NCBI GenBank assembly: GCA_963969345.1
Contig: OZ017767.1
Coordinates: 9,303,547 to 9,367,546 of the forward strand
Reading direction: 5' to 3'
From: Turbatrix aceti
Taxonomy: Eukaryota > Nematoda > Chromadorea > Rhabditida > Panagrolaimidae
DNA: 64,000 bases
Part shown: positions 45,351 through 57,918 of the stretch, one piece after another
Layout of the letters: each line of letters begins with the position of its first letter
How positions within the stretch are numbered: the first letter of the stretch is position 1
Translations under genes and position numbers: made by a program
Notes under the pieces: generated by a model
What the model was told of the DNA's origin: nothing
Database searches by the model: none
Seen by the model: only the letters and a program-made list of their open reading frames with translations

Positions 45351-46970
45351 GATCGCTCTGACGTCAAAGGTTACCGCTGCTGAAAATTTCAAAAAAAAAA
45401 TTTATACAGGTGAAACATTTTTTGTTAATGATAACGATTGACAAAATTACGAGCAAAGCTAGCAGCGGCTAACACGATTGATGTAAGATGTAAGAAGTAA
45501 GTAAAGAAGCAAGTAGGCAGTGACCGCCGATGACCGTCACCCCACCACCACACTCGACTCCTCTCGCCTCTCGAGTGAACGAACTCGCGATCAGTACCAT
45601 CATCATCATCACCCCTCTTCGTTGTGGTCAGTCGGCTGGCTTGGGTCCGGCGATGATGACTTATTTGCCTCAAGTTATTTAGTCACTCACTCACCCCACC
45701 CGAGGTTGGTTAGTTAGTTAGTTAGTTAGCTAGACCACTCGAAAGGTACCCTACGGAGCAGCGAAAGGGAGGGGGGGGGAAGGATAAGAGCATTACCGAG
45801 TCAGTCACGGTCAGTCGTCGCTCGGTCAGACGCACATAAATGACCGAAAATTGTTTAAAGCAAAAATTAAAAATACATATGAAGGTGAAAGAAACAAAAC
45901 TGGAACCACAACCACAACCACAAAAATGAAACCTAAATATATGAGTGAGAGTCTAGCTAGCTAGCGGTTGTAGATAGGTAGACAGACACTGCTTAGAGAT
46001 CGGATGTTTCTGAGGGCTTTTATGGGGGGGACTCCGATTTGAAATTCTGAGGCGGAGGGAAGCCGGGGCAAAGTTGGAGAGGTTCCTCGTCTCGGTACAT
46101 GACCGCATATAGGACGTGTGCATGTGGTGCTGCTCCGCCCGTTTCCATCCGTAAATCGTCTTTTGTCTCGTCTTCGTCTCCAAAAAGTGCATCCATGAGA
46201 ATAGATAGATAGATAGATAGATACCCGATGTGGTCATCGCACAGTGAGTGACGATTGTCCATCGCCGAGAATTGTCTAGACCCTAGGGTATGTAGTATAC
46301 CTGTGAGTCGGTCGGTCCAGTCAAATTCATGGAATGAAATAAAAACAAAACTTGACTTTAGACAATCGAAAAAAAAAAAGTTGAAGACAACCAAGTCTGA
46401 GTGGTAAGCTTTTCAAACCGGAAATCAAGCCAGACAAAGAAACTTTTAAAATATAATACTTCCAGGGTTTTTCACAATACAAACCGTCTTATGACGTCAC
46501 TGATGATCGGAAATTGGGATTTTTTTTCGATAAAGATCCGGTTGATGCGGTCAAAAAAGCGCACAAGTGGGAAAACTTGAAACCAAAAAATGTTGCTTTT
46601 TTTTCAGAGATTATTTCCCAGATACCCCAGCCAAGAAAGAGCAAGAGCAAAATCAAAATTACGATTGCTTTGACGCAGCAACAACAAATTAGACGACCAC
46701 AAAAGTGTTGTTATTCAACGTGTTTTGCTAGGATCAAAGAGACCCGGCCAAGTGCTTTTGGCTTTTCTTTGCATCTCTTAATCCGGCTCGTTCTTTTTTG
46801 TATTTATTACGGATGAACGGTGACATCTTACAACAAAAAATGTGTTTTACGCAAAAATATTTGTCAATCAAAAAAGTTCAAATTTAAAAAAACAAAAAAA
46901 ACGTTTTCTTATGGAAATACAAAATCACAATCAAAAAATTCTTTAAAAAATTCTTCAGCAAAATTAATAT
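45351..46970. other. Intergenic between CC-type gene 2 and PEBP gene
   Basis: Contains microsatellites: (TTAG)n at about 45708-45730 and (GATA)n at about 46202-46222. Also a G run near 45770-45780. The ORFs on either strand are short and unlike known proteins. The CC-type gene promoter is presumably here. Confidence 0.5.
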
Positions 46971-47478
46971 TTATTTCTTCGAGTACTTGGAAGCTGCAGA
47001 TCCGGTGTTGTGTCCCTTGTTGGCGCCGCTGGATGAGTACGTCGACTGTTGCTGTTGTTGGGTGCCTTTCGTCGACTGACCGGTAGTTGTTACCGTATTC
47101 GGAATGCCCGTGTTCGATCCATAGGCTGTGGATGGCGTCGATGGGATGTAGATCGCGGCGGATTGGGCGTAGTTTGTCGAGGATTGATTATTGCCTCCGG
47201 AGGATGGCTGCGTGTTTGTCGTCGTGCGTTGCTGTTGTTGACCCCCACTACCGTAACCACCGGTTGTCGGGGCCGTAGTACCTGTGGTGTTACGCTGTCC
47301 ATTTCCGCCGTTTCCAGACGACTGTGTTGTTGTTCCGCGTTGTTGTCCAGCACTTGCAGAATCCTTTTTGGCACCTTGTTGCTGTTGTTGTTGCTGTTGT
47401 GATTGCTGGTGTCCACTTGATCCGCGGTTAGTGCCCTGATTTTGGCCTCCACCTGTCTGAATATTCTGGCGCTGACCA

Positions 47479-47525
<47 letters not shown>

Positions 47526-49205
47526 TTGTTGTTGCTTCGCCTGGGCCGCATTAACCCACACAGGTTCCGTCGACGAAATCGTCACGTTGCGCAGACTATC
47601 CGTGATTCCACCTTTCTTTTCCTCATTTTTTTTATTATCCTGGCTACCACCTGTACCAGATTTTTTCTCCTGCCCCATGACTTTTTTATCGTCAATTTTC
47701 TTCGCTGCATTGACTTCTTTCTGTATCGCAGCGTCTTTTTTGTGGGCCTCAAGCTGCCGTCCAACATATTCCGTGTACTCAGCCTGGAAGAAAAAAAAAA
47801 AGTTAGTAGTACAGAAAGACAAAAAGTCAAGTCTATTTTCGACACCGTATTTGAGAGATTTAAGTTAAAATCGTACTATGTATGTTTGCACATGCATGTT
47901 TTTTTTGTAACATTTTTGGGGGACAGTTAGTTTAGTTTAGCTGACCCCTCCGGGCGCAGGCAGGGTGAAGGGGTAATAATGAGTGCACATTCTTCCGAAG
48001 ACGAAGAAAAAGAAAAAGGAGAAGAAAAACTGAGAGAGGTACAGAGGTGCTGCTTTTGCCTCTGTGCTACACTACCTACTAATCTTCCCGCTTCAAGTGG
48101 TGAACTGACTCGCAGCACAAAACAAGTCCGTCTGTGGGTAGTCAGCTCATCTTACAGAAAATGATTGTGATTGTGTCATGCACATTCGACGATCCAGACG
48201 ACATTGAACGACGATTTCACTTAGTCGAGGGAAACATTTTCTTGTAACCAAAAAAAATTTTTTTTTTAAACTGACCTGTAAAAAATTTCCTCCAATAATG
48301 CCGAGAACAGCGTAGTTCTTGAGAAAGTCACGTGACTTGAAGCGAGTCTTCTGAGTTTGAGCTTGAGCTTGGGCGACAGTACTAGTATCAGTCGTCGTTG
48401 GCTTGTTCGCCCCCGTGGACCCCGGCTTGCCGGTATTATTCTTTTTTTTCTCATCCTTTCCAAACAACTCTGCGCTGTTTTCGATGATAATTGGACGCGT
48501 TTGTTCAAGGAGCAGAAAGACATAACGATGAAGGCCTAAAGATAGTCACTTGTGGGGGGTGATTAAGCTTTCCTTACTAAGCTAAAAGGGATTTTCAAAA
48601 GGGATTACCGGTGCCAAGCGCAGGCAATGGAGCTTCGTATTCGACGATCTCGTCGCCCTTACCAACGGTGTTTTCAGAAATGTTAGTTACCAGCCAGTGG
48701 AGGCGTTCTCGCTCAGCTGGCATCGCGCGATTAGGGACGTCAGGGTCTGAAAAACAACCAATGTAGAAAAAATTTTTATGTTCTTCTACAAATAAAACCA
48801 ACCCGTCATGATAAGGGTGTACAGCTTGGAGCGATCGAAGCCGGCCAGGTCAACGACCGGACGATAACGAAGCTAAAATAAAACCAAAAAATTAAAAAAA
48901 AAATTTTTTCAGAAAAATTTTACGTCTTCAGGAACGAGCAAATTGCCAATCTGAATGCCACTCTGCCCGAATGTGAGAGGCAACATTTTTGGAGGCGGTT
49001 TGTCAATGACATCCGGAACAACCAGATGCGCGGAAAAAGCATCACCCAGCTCATCCGGAGACAAAATGTTATACGCATCTTCAACCGACGAATTTATGAC
49101 AATGACGCTATCGTTGATGATGTCGTCGCAGGCAGCCGAAGTCTTCGAAGCTTTGCTACGCGCGGCCGCCGAAGAAGTTGTCGATGACTTGGTTGTCGGC
49201 ATCAT
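46971..49205 (-). CDS. Phosphatidylethanolamine-binding protein with Gln-rich C-terminal extension
   Basis: Five exons: 49205-48924, 48872-48803, 48746-48609, 48535-48276 and 47783-46971, 520 residues. The PEBP core is spread over exons 1-5: MLPLTFGQSGIQIGNLL, LRYRPVVDL, YTLIMTDPDVPNR (ligand pocket), HWLVTNI, GTGLHRYVFLLLEQ and GGNFLQAEYTEYV. Family members bind lipid head groups and modulate kinase pathways. Two oddities: a Lys/Thr/Gln-rich insertion before KSRDFLKNY, and a C-terminal tail of about 250 residues that is Gln/Gly/Thr/Ser-rich with an uninterrupted Gln run. Normal family length is near 190. The start is the first in-frame ATG; an open frame with a hydrophobic stretch precedes it, so a signal-anchor form is possible if an upstream exon exists. 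Confidence 0.88.
47481..47540. repeat. CAG/CTG trinucleotide repeat coding polyglutamine
   Basis: About a dozen CTG triplets followed by TTG triplets on the plus strand encode roughly 18 glutamines on the minus strand in the last exon of the PEBP gene. Pure CTG at one end is expected to be length-unstable. Confidence 0.85.
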
Positions 49206-50699
49206 AGCAAAAATACAGAAATACAAAACTTTTAGAAGCAGAAGACAAGAAACAAGACCGACTAGACAGCGGAGTTGCAAAATGGAAACACTGTTATCAG
49301 AGTCGGTTGTGCCGGGTAAGCAAGGTGGAGCTGTCGAAAGCACATGATAGCCGGAAACCCCAGTTCCGTTCTAAGACTTACTTCCGTTGCCATCAGTAAC
49401 ACCTGTATACTGTCGGTCTTTTCTGTGACAAGAGGTGTACTAAATTTCGTATAAAAAATAAATAATTGCGATAATTTTGTCGATTAACTGAATTTTGTGA
49501 AAATGACATTTCACATGATTGCTAAAATCGGAAGTATAGGAGCTTCGGTGAAGAAGAATGAAAATAGTAACGTACGTAAGTGCAAATGAAGTGCAAACAT
49601 GAAGCACCAATTTGTTTTTGAACGAACACAAATACTTTGCAGGTATTTATTTTTGGTGAAAGCAAACTTTGTTTGGCTGCGTTGGCAATAACAAAGTTTG
49701 GTGGCAATTTTGTTCACTAGAACAGAAAAAAAAGCTGTTTGTAAAATTTCGTTACGTCCATTGAAAAAAATTATCTAGAAAAAAAACTGAAAGAAAAACG
49801 TTTTTTTCCCCCCATTTTTTTGTAAGAAATTCGTAAAAACAAAAATAAAAATAACTTTTGTACGTTTCTTCTATAAGAATTTGTTTTTTTTGTTTTTTTT
49901 GCAATTTTTTTCAGTGTCAAAACCGAAAATGCAAAAAATTGCATATCTTTTTTGGATGACAGAATAAAATTGTAAAACAAAATTCGCATACAGTATCACA
50001 TGCCACGAAGCCATAAAAAATGTAGTCAGAGCAGTTTTTTTTGCTCATTTTTTATTTCAAAATGCAAGCTTGCAGGCAAGATAAGAGATCATGCATCGTC
50101 CGTCTCTTTTTATCCCGTCCGAAGACAAGTACTACAAATTATCCCCCATAATTTTGTGTGTACTTTTTTGTGTTACTTCCGTCCAGCTTTTTTAATAAAT
50201 ATCTGTCTGACTTGCTTTACTGACCGTAAATTTGTTTGTCATCTCAAAAAAAATGATTAAAATTATGTTTGTTAGTCCAATAATTTTTGTGATAAATTTT
50301 TTTTGCCAGTAAAGAAATTTCATTTTTTTGCTCTCAACTTTATCAAAACCAAGAAATCACCAAATGTACGGAATGGTACGGAAATGACATAAAAAAAATG
50401 GAAGTCCAAAGTATGCAAGGATAATCACCTACCATGTACCTTGAGTTGGACGGCGCAACAAAAAAATACCAACATTGCTAAATACAAATTTTTTGATTGC
50501 GGATTTGGGAAACCAATTAGAACATCAGGCCTGATGCATCTTTCTAAAAGTCCAACGAACAGAGTACAAAACAAAAAAAATTTACATTGCCTATGCAAAT
50601 CCATTTCCAACAATTTTTTTTGCACACAAAGCGACAAAAATCAATTGTACATCCGCCAACGCTCACTCAGACGTCGTTCAAGACAAAAGCATCACGTGG
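49206..50699. other. Intergenic between divergent PEBP and small membrane protein genes
   Basis: AT-rich with homopolymers. Shared upstream region of two divergent genes. No supportable ORF or RNA gene. Confidence 0.45.
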
Positions 50700-51148
50700 A
50701 TGGAACACGTCGAACTGCTATCCACCGTGGCATGGAGCTCACTGGTTGCAGTGTGCCTCACTGTGACCATCATCCTTTGCGGCGGAAAGAAGCAGGATGC
50801 TGCCAACGGAGGAACAAGTGGCGTTTCTCCCGCGCAGCCAGGCGATAACATGAGCCAATCAAAGTCGCAGAAGGATGTCAAGAGCGACGCTAAAGGAGTC
50901 AATGGCGGTGGCAAAGAAAAGGAAGAAGACAGCTTTGATATGCACAAACCTGTCGTGCGGGAGGCCAAACGGGCTGAAGAGGTTGGTTGCATCTTTTTTA
51001 GGGACATGAATAATTTTGAAATAATATTTATTTTCAGATCAAAAAGAAGGGACCCGTAGAGCAGAAGCGCAAAGACTACAAAACCATCGGCGAAGACGTC
51101 ACCGAGGATTTCGACAAGTCTCTGGGTCTGAAAGCTGACAAAAAGTGA
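50700..51148 (+). CDS. Small single-pass membrane protein, unknown function
   Basis: Exons 50700-50981 and 51038-51148, phase 0, 130 residues. Starts MEHVELLSTVAWSSLVAV. One hydrophobic segment spans about residues 6-28, then a Lys/Gly/Ser/Asp-rich hydrophilic tail to VTEDFDKSLGLKADKK. I do not recognise the family. It would sit as a membrane-anchored, mostly cytoplasmic or lumenal basic protein. GC content and codon use look like those of a real, well-expressed gene. An AATAAA at about 51190 lies 206 bp or less before the next gene on the same strand. Confidence 0.75.
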
Positions 51149-51353
51149 TTGTACATAATTTTTTTCCTGAATCGTATATGAATCGTAAATAATAAACAAA
51201 AAATATAAAATTAGACCACCCACATCGTTGCCAAAAAAATTTGCATATGCATTTTCCGAGAAAATCTCGTTTCTTTTTTTCTGACGGCAGTTAGTTTGAT
51301 TGCTGTTGACTGGTTGTGTGTCAACCCAATCGACGACGCGTCTTTCGTGCCCA

Positions 51354-52319
51354 ATGGATGGTGGTGATGCGACGACCGCGACCGGCATCGGTCATAGCCC
51401 GGCAGAATCGCCTGCGCCTTCGCCTTCGCCCTCCATTTCGCCGTCTCCGAGCAATGTCGTCAACCACTACGACGCTTTTTACCGCGAAATAGCAAATGTT
51501 TGCGTCGATGAGAAAACCGCAATCAGCTGGGCATCGTCTTCCCTTGTCTCCGAGACAGAAAGCGACGTCTTTGCCAAAAGCTTTGAAGCTGACGTAAAGG
51601 AATACTACGCCGACCGACAAATCCAACATTCCCTTGAAGAAGACCCAACACAGAATTTCGTCTCGCCAACTCCTGAAAATCAAGAGTTTATCAACTTTCA
51701 GCTGGCAACCATCATCGAAGCTGAACGTGATCTCCAGGATCTTCTGGACTCGGTGGACCAGCTCCGCAGCAGGGCGAAGAACGTTCACGCAAAGATTTCT
51801 CAGCTCTCCAATGACATTTGTCAGAAGTTGGACAAGGAAGACGCCAAGTACGGGCTTCAGCGCGTGGAAGCCGGCGAGGTTGACGAGACCGACTCCGAGA
51901 TGAGCACTGCTGTCTACCCCAGCCCCGCCGAGGAGGAGATGCTCGAAACCGCGCCTTCCATGATTTCTACTTCCTTGATCTTCAACGACGATCTCAAGGA
52001 ACTGGTAAATTTTTTAGGCCTTTTTTTAGGAGTTTGAATTTCGAATTTCGAAAATTCTGGATTCTGGATTCTGGATTCTGGATTCTGGATTCTGGATTTG
52101 CAGCAAACAAATGATTTTTTTTAATTTCAGCTTGTTCGCAACAACGAACTCCTGTCCCGTCTGGCTGAAAAAGAAGGATCCAAGGAGAAATACAAGAACA
52201 AAATCAGTTTCAAGCCCATCAGTCGTCTGATGCACCGTCTGTCTTCTCGACTCGGAAACAAAGATCAGCCAACGGAGACCGCAGTTCCAGCTTCTGACGT
52301 CGTCGAGCACTATGCGTAA
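51354..52319 (+). CDS. Coiled-coil protein, unknown function
   Basis: Exons 51354-52004 and 52131-52319, phase 0, 279 residues. Pro/Ser-rich N-terminus, then a mixed helical region. A likely coiled coil follows around residues 120-185 (AERDLQDLLDSVDQLRSRAK and onwards), then an acidic stretch and a basic C-terminal part (ISRLMHRLSSRLGNKDQ). No signal or membrane segment. Unrecognised. Follows the small membrane protein closely on the same strand and may be co-transcribed. The intron holds GGATTCT tandem repeats. Confidence 0.78.
52053..52098. repeat. GGATTCT heptamer tandem repeat in intron
   Basis: Six to seven tandem copies of the heptamer GGATTCT lie in the single intron of the coiled-coil gene. 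Confidence 0.8.
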
Positions 52320-52610
52320 TTTTGTACAAATATAATAATATTTTTGTCTTTTGAATGCTTTTCTGATTACCATGTATATTCATTTGTTGAAAATGTGATG
52401 ATGAATGAATAAATGAAACCCCTGTGTTCGTTAATGAATTTTATACAAATGTAGATGCAGATATTTGCAAAACATGTTTCTTTTCAGAGAATTTGACTTT
52501 TTTTTACTGCGTTTGACTGCGTTCTATAAATTATTTTCGATTTATTTGCGTTTGACCAAAATCAGTATTTTTAATTTTGCCGACGATTTTACGAGCTAAA
52601 AATTTGCAAA

Positions 52611-53821
52611 ATGCAAACTCTCTGGAAGTTCAGTGTAATCAATTCCTACATTGCGTCAACGATTGGCATAATGTTGAACGTATCAATTTTATACTGGGTG
52701 TATTCTGGCGGTATCAAGGGCTATAATGTTCTCTTGGTACAAGTTCATGTCATTCATATCGCATTTTGCGTTTTGCAAATACTGACATCACCGGTTTGTT
52801 ATTCTACATAAATAAGTGTAAATGTAAATGTAAATGTAATTTCTTATAAAACAAAAAAAATGTAATAAAAAATAAAAAATTAAACAAATATTATACTATC
52901 AATTTTGATACAACGTTATTTTAATAATAAAAAATTTTTACAAATTTTTGTTTGGTGCGTGCACTAATTTTTTTAGTTTTTTTAAATTTGATCATATTTA
53001 TATTTTCAGTACCGAGTAATACTCGGATTTTCAACATACATCGTGTCACGAAACAGTATTTTACCTCTACCTTTAACCGTACACCGAACACTGTCACCCT
53101 TGATATCAGCTGTGCTGCATTTAAGTAACATATTTATCGTCAGCGGATTTATTTTTCAATATCGCAAAATTCGTTACAATCAACAGTTAACTTCTCGTTA
53201 CTGTATTTTACAAGGATGTGTATGCTTTTCTGTAACGGCTATCATATTTTTTACACTGTACGATGCAACGACAATTCAAAATCCAGTTATATTAAAACAA
53301 ATTTCAGAATTTCTGGATTCTGATAATTATTTTATTGTCGCAAATATCGCACCGGTTTGTCAACTTGCTTTGTAATTTTTGTGTATAATAATTTTGAAAC
53401 TTTCAGACAACACATATGGCACAATTTATTTTTTCTGTGTTAACGTCCCTCTACATAGGCGAATACATCACGATACTATTTTCGTGTATAGCTGCAAAAA
53501 AATTTCTTAAATCCCTAACAAACATTTATAATCAAGATGTTTTGAAAACGTATCATCGAGCAAACCGGGTTTTAATAGTCAAGGTTTGGGGCTTGCCAAA
53601 GTTTTCCAATTAAAATTATTTTTCAGGCTTTAATTCCTTTGATACTTAACGGCCTTCCAATTGCTTTCAATATGTTGTTTTTCTTTTCGGACAATAACAC
53701 CAAATATCTCGTTACTAGCTACGCACACTTTGGAATTGTATGGATACCTGCAGTCGATGTTTTGGCAACATTAGTGACTGTCAAAATGTTCGGACAAATG
53801 TTATTCAAAGTTTGCAAGTAA
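52611..53821 (+). CDS. Serpentine chemoreceptor, Str superfamily, four exons
   Basis: Exons 52611-52793, 53010-53354, 53407-53583 and 53627-53821, all phase 0, 299 residues. MQTLWKFSVINSYIAS, first helices in exon 1, exon 2 YRVILGFSTYIVSRNS, exon 3 TTHMAQFIFSVLT with intracellular loop KKFLKSLTNIYNQ, exon 4 ALIPLILNGLPIAFNM ending VTVKMFGQMLFKVCK. About seven hydrophobic segments. Same exon 1/2 position as the two genes that follow, so likely a diverged relative. Slightly short for the family (usual 320-340), so an undetected exon or a lost tail is possible. Confidence 0.75.
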
Positions 53822-55010
53822 TTATGCTGTTTTGCTTTTACCCTAGAGATAAAGTTTGTTATTCGATGATTTTTATTTCTAAATATTGTACAAATAATAA
53901 TAATAACAAATACATTCGGATTTTTTGCATTTCAAACAAAAAACAATATGTAACATTTTCAGTAATTTTAAACGAAATTACATACTGTAGTATTTCTCTA
54001 TGCCACTCGCGATAGATACTTTACTCACAAGCAAAGACCTGTAACCAATACATATAATACAATATACAACAGGTCCAATCATTACCTCAACAAGGGTGGA
54101 GTTCCGTCGGGTTGAGGTCTTTGGGTTGCTCTGGGCTTGCCTTCGGCCGGGCGTCGATCACGCAGCCAACGAACACGACCGCTCGCGGCGACAGACAAAA
54201 CAACAACTGAGACAATAGGAAAGGGAAATACAGGAAACAATTATTCTACGCGAGATAAGAGTGCGCACGCGTTGCACCAACTCGTACTCGCGTAACACAT
54301 ACAAAAGCTGTTCATCTATCTACGCGCAAAATTAGAGAAATATTTTTATCTCGGAACTTGAAAGTTTTGAAATAATGGTGTCCAAATTTAACCAGAATAA
54401 TTTTTTTTTGCGTTTGATTGGAATTTTCATAAAAATTTTTGATTGAGTAATCGAGGTATTTTAATAAAGTCTGATTTCTCAAAATGATCAGTATGAATTC
54501 TTACAAAAGATACTAGGGATGCTGATTTGTACTGATAAAAATGCATCTATGCTAATTTTTTGCAAAAAAATAAATCAGGAAAAAAAGTTTGTTTGCCGCC
54601 AAAATACATAATCTGTCTGCTACCGTTTTTGGGTTTAAAAAAGATGTTATTTGCTACAATAATTTTTTGAAAGGAATCTTAACCCAAATAAAATCTCAAA
54701 GATACAAGAGATTAACCTTTCTCAGATAAAACAACGGAAGTGTGCTATTTTTTTGAATCGTGTTTACCAAAAAGATCATTGACCTTTTGTTTTTAACTAC
54801 ATATTTAACTTTTTCTCTATAATGTGGTACCACTTGTACGTGAGATAATTGTGTACAACAATAATAGCCTGAGGTTGAATCACTCTTGAATGGAAAAGTG
54901 CACTCGTAAAGCACATTGTAAGAAATAGGTTGTGTGAGCAATTCTTATTAGTTTACTAGCGCTTGTGTGTTTTATGTAGTCGTGTATGTGTACGTTGCTT
55001 TGTATTGCCC
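53822..55010. other. Intergenic with GC-rich patch
   Basis: Contains an isolated GC-rich stretch at about 54060-54330 in AT-rich DNA, without an ORF, that may be a remnant of an LTR or another mobile element. Otherwise featureless. Confidence 0.45.
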
Positions 55011-56294
55011 ATGGATATATTTGACATCACGGATTACAATTACAACATTGCGGCTGTGATTGGACTAATTTTGAATGCTGCAATACTGCTTTTGATTTTG
55101 AAATCCAAAGTTTTGGGTAACAGTACCTACAATTTTGTGCTTATTCAATCTTCAGTCGTTAATTTGATTTATGTGATTTGTATTCTTGTTGCTAAACCTG
55201 TAAGTTATTTTAAAAAATAAATAATGATTGTCACACTATTATCAGCATTGGGGTTTGAAATTTTTGATTCTCAAATGAAATTTGAAATGAAATGAAATGA
55301 AAAAAAATTTGAATTATTTATAAACCCTTTTGTGCGTGTTTTTTGCGCACAGTGATCTTTAGCCACGGGTAACAAAATATGTAAAACAAATTTTAAAATC
55401 TTTGAGTTTCTACGTATTTTCATGTTTGCAATTCTGTTCTACGAACTAACATATTTATGTACTTACATAAATATTTTTCAGTACACAGTATTCCACAATG
55501 GTTCCACATACATGATTCTGCCAAAGTACACACACCCTTTTATCGCCAAATTCTGCCTTATTGTCTTGCTTTACTGGGGCACTCTAATCTACCTTCAAAT
55601 CATTTTGGTTGGCAATAATTTTCTCTATCGTTACCTTTCTATCTGCCATTACTACCGTTACACGCACAGATACGGTATTTTGTCAACCATGATTTGTGTG
55701 TTGCTTTCATTATGCGTTTGTGTGGGAAACTACCTTTGTCTCTTATTTAACGATGCCGCAACCATGACTAACCGAAGTGAATTCATCCTGGCAGAAATTG
55801 GCAACCGTAGACCCGGCAACCTTGTTCTTGTGGGATTTGCCGACGCAGCCAGCGTCAAAAGCAGTGTTCTGGTTGCTGGTGGATACATTATCATTCCTAT
55901 CATTTATTTTTTTAACATAATAGCCGCCATCAAAACGCATAAATTTCTTAAACGAAGTATGAGCAAATTTTCGCAAAAGACATTAAATCTGCACCTACAG
56001 TATACCAAGGTAGTCATTGTTCAGTCCGTGATCCCATTTGTTTCATTTGTCGTCCCAATGACATTTATGGCCGGGCTATTATTATTTCGGACCCTAGATT
56101 CGGTGATGACGTCGATGATTGCTTTACAAGGGTTGGCATGGATTCCAGCGATAAACGCACTTGTAATTTTTTTAACCGTCAAGCCTTTCTACAGACATTT
56201 CCTTAGAAATGGCGACAAATCATCGATTATGATACAACAAAATGTTACTTTTACCGCTGGAAAAAATTGTGTCAATGTTGTAAGTGCAAAATAA
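55011..56294 (+). CDS. Serpentine chemoreceptor, Str superfamily (srd/str-like), copy 1
   Basis: Exons 55011-55199 and 55482-56294, phase 0, 333 residues. MDIFDITDYNYNIAAVIGLI, first two helices, exon 2 YTVFHNGSTYMILPKYTH. It has the FLYRYLSICH block at the end of helix 3 and the loop NRRPGNLVLVGF. The ending IPAINALVIFLTVKPFYR is typical of the superfamily's seventh helix. The ATG matches its tandem paralogue at 56715; the frame is open further upstream. Confidence 0.87.
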
Positions 56295-56714
56295 ATTATG
56301 TAATATGCAGACATAATCGCTATGAACCGTCAATGTTAGCTTCCTGATTGATTCCCAATGGAACTTAGCATGTGCACTTAATGAAATAACATAAACTAAA
56401 TAACATACATAACATTTTAATGTTTATACTATTAATTTTGTTCATCAAATTTGGTTTCGCATCAAACGCTGTTTCGTGAACTCAGTGGTCATCGGTTATT
56501 ACGTGAGATTGCATCTGTTAGACAACAAACGTCTGGGAAAATTTCTTCACGCCGTGTAGAATTTATGCGTACAAAAAACATACAGACGTGCGGGGGCCAT
56601 TGTGCAATACAATATCTGCTCTCAGGAACGCTTGTGTAACCGATTATTCAATTCGTTAACTATCATTTGCTTGGTGCGTTGTATTTTATGCAACCGTATT
56701 TTATGTGGTTTCCA
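56295..56714. other. Intergenic between paired chemoreceptors
   Basis: Promoter region of the second copy. No other feature seen. Confidence 0.4.
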
Positions 56715-57918
56715 ATGAATATCTTTGACATCACGGATTACAATTACAATACTGCGGGTGTAATTGGACTAATTTTGAACGCAGCTATACTGTTTATGAT
56801 TTTGAAATCAAAAGTATTGGGTAACAGTACCTACAATTTTGTGCTAATTCAGTCTTCGGTCGTCAATTTGGTTTATGTAGTTTGTATGATCATTGCCAAA
56901 CCCGTGAGTTTTTTTGTTTTACAGAAAATATCAGCGCTGCGTGCGCACTTTTGCTTTCAGCGCTTTTTTTTCGTTTCAAAACCATTGCACCGCACTTCCT
57001 TGTTTAAAAAAAAAAAGTTGTAGAACAAAATTAATCTTTGAATGCCAACTTATTGACATTTTCTTTATTCCATTCTATGAACCTTGTCGGTATGCAACTA
57101 TTTTTCAGTACACAATATTCCACAATGGCTCCACATACATGATTCTTCCAAAGTACACTCACTCATTCATAGCCACATTCTGCTTCATTGTTCTGCTCTA
57201 CTGGGGTACCCTGGTTTACCTGCAAATCATCCTGGTTGGCAATAATTTTCTCTATCGTTACCTTTCTATCTGCCATAATTACCGTTACACGCTAAGATAC
57301 GGTATTTTTTCTTCCATTTTCTGTGTTTTTCTTTCGTTATTCGTCAGCGCAGGCAACAACTATTGTCTCATGTTTAACAGTAAAGAAACCATGGTTAACC
57401 AAAGTAAATTCATAATGACTGTGATTGGCAACCGTCGACCTGGAAACCTCGTTCTTGTGGGTTTTTCTGATGGAAACGACGTCAAGAGTAGTATTATGGT
57501 TGCTGGGGGATACATTATTGTTCCCGTTATCTACTTTTTCAATGTCATAGCGGCCATCAGAACGCACACATTTCTCAAAAAAAGTATTAGCAAATTTTCT
57601 CATAAAACGTTAAAAATGCACCTACAGTATACCAAAGTCGTCGTAGTTCAGTCGGCAATTCCGTTTATTTCATTTGTTGTCCCAATGAGTTTTATGGCCG
57701 GGCTGTTATTATTTCGAACTTTGGATTCTGTAATGACGTCCATGATTGCTCTACAAGGACTGGCCTGGATACCAGCGACAAATGCTATCGTAATAATTTC
57801 AACTGTCAAACCTTTTTACAATCATTTTTTCAAGGGTGGTCAGAAATCGTCAATTATTGTAAAACAAAATGTTACTTTTACCGGAAAAAATAATGTTAAA
57901 ATTGCAAATTCAAAATAA
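56715..57918 (+). CDS. Serpentine chemoreceptor, Str superfamily (srd/str-like), copy 2
   Basis: Exons 56715-56903 and 57109-57918, phase 0, 332 residues. MNIFDITDYNYNTAGVIGLI, exon 2 YTIFHNGSTYMILPKYTH, FLYRYLSICHNYRYT, NRRPGNLVLVGF and TVKPFYNHFF. Close tandem duplicate of 55011-56294 with identical exon structure. Differences are concentrated in the loop after helix 4 and in the tail. Confidence 0.87.
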
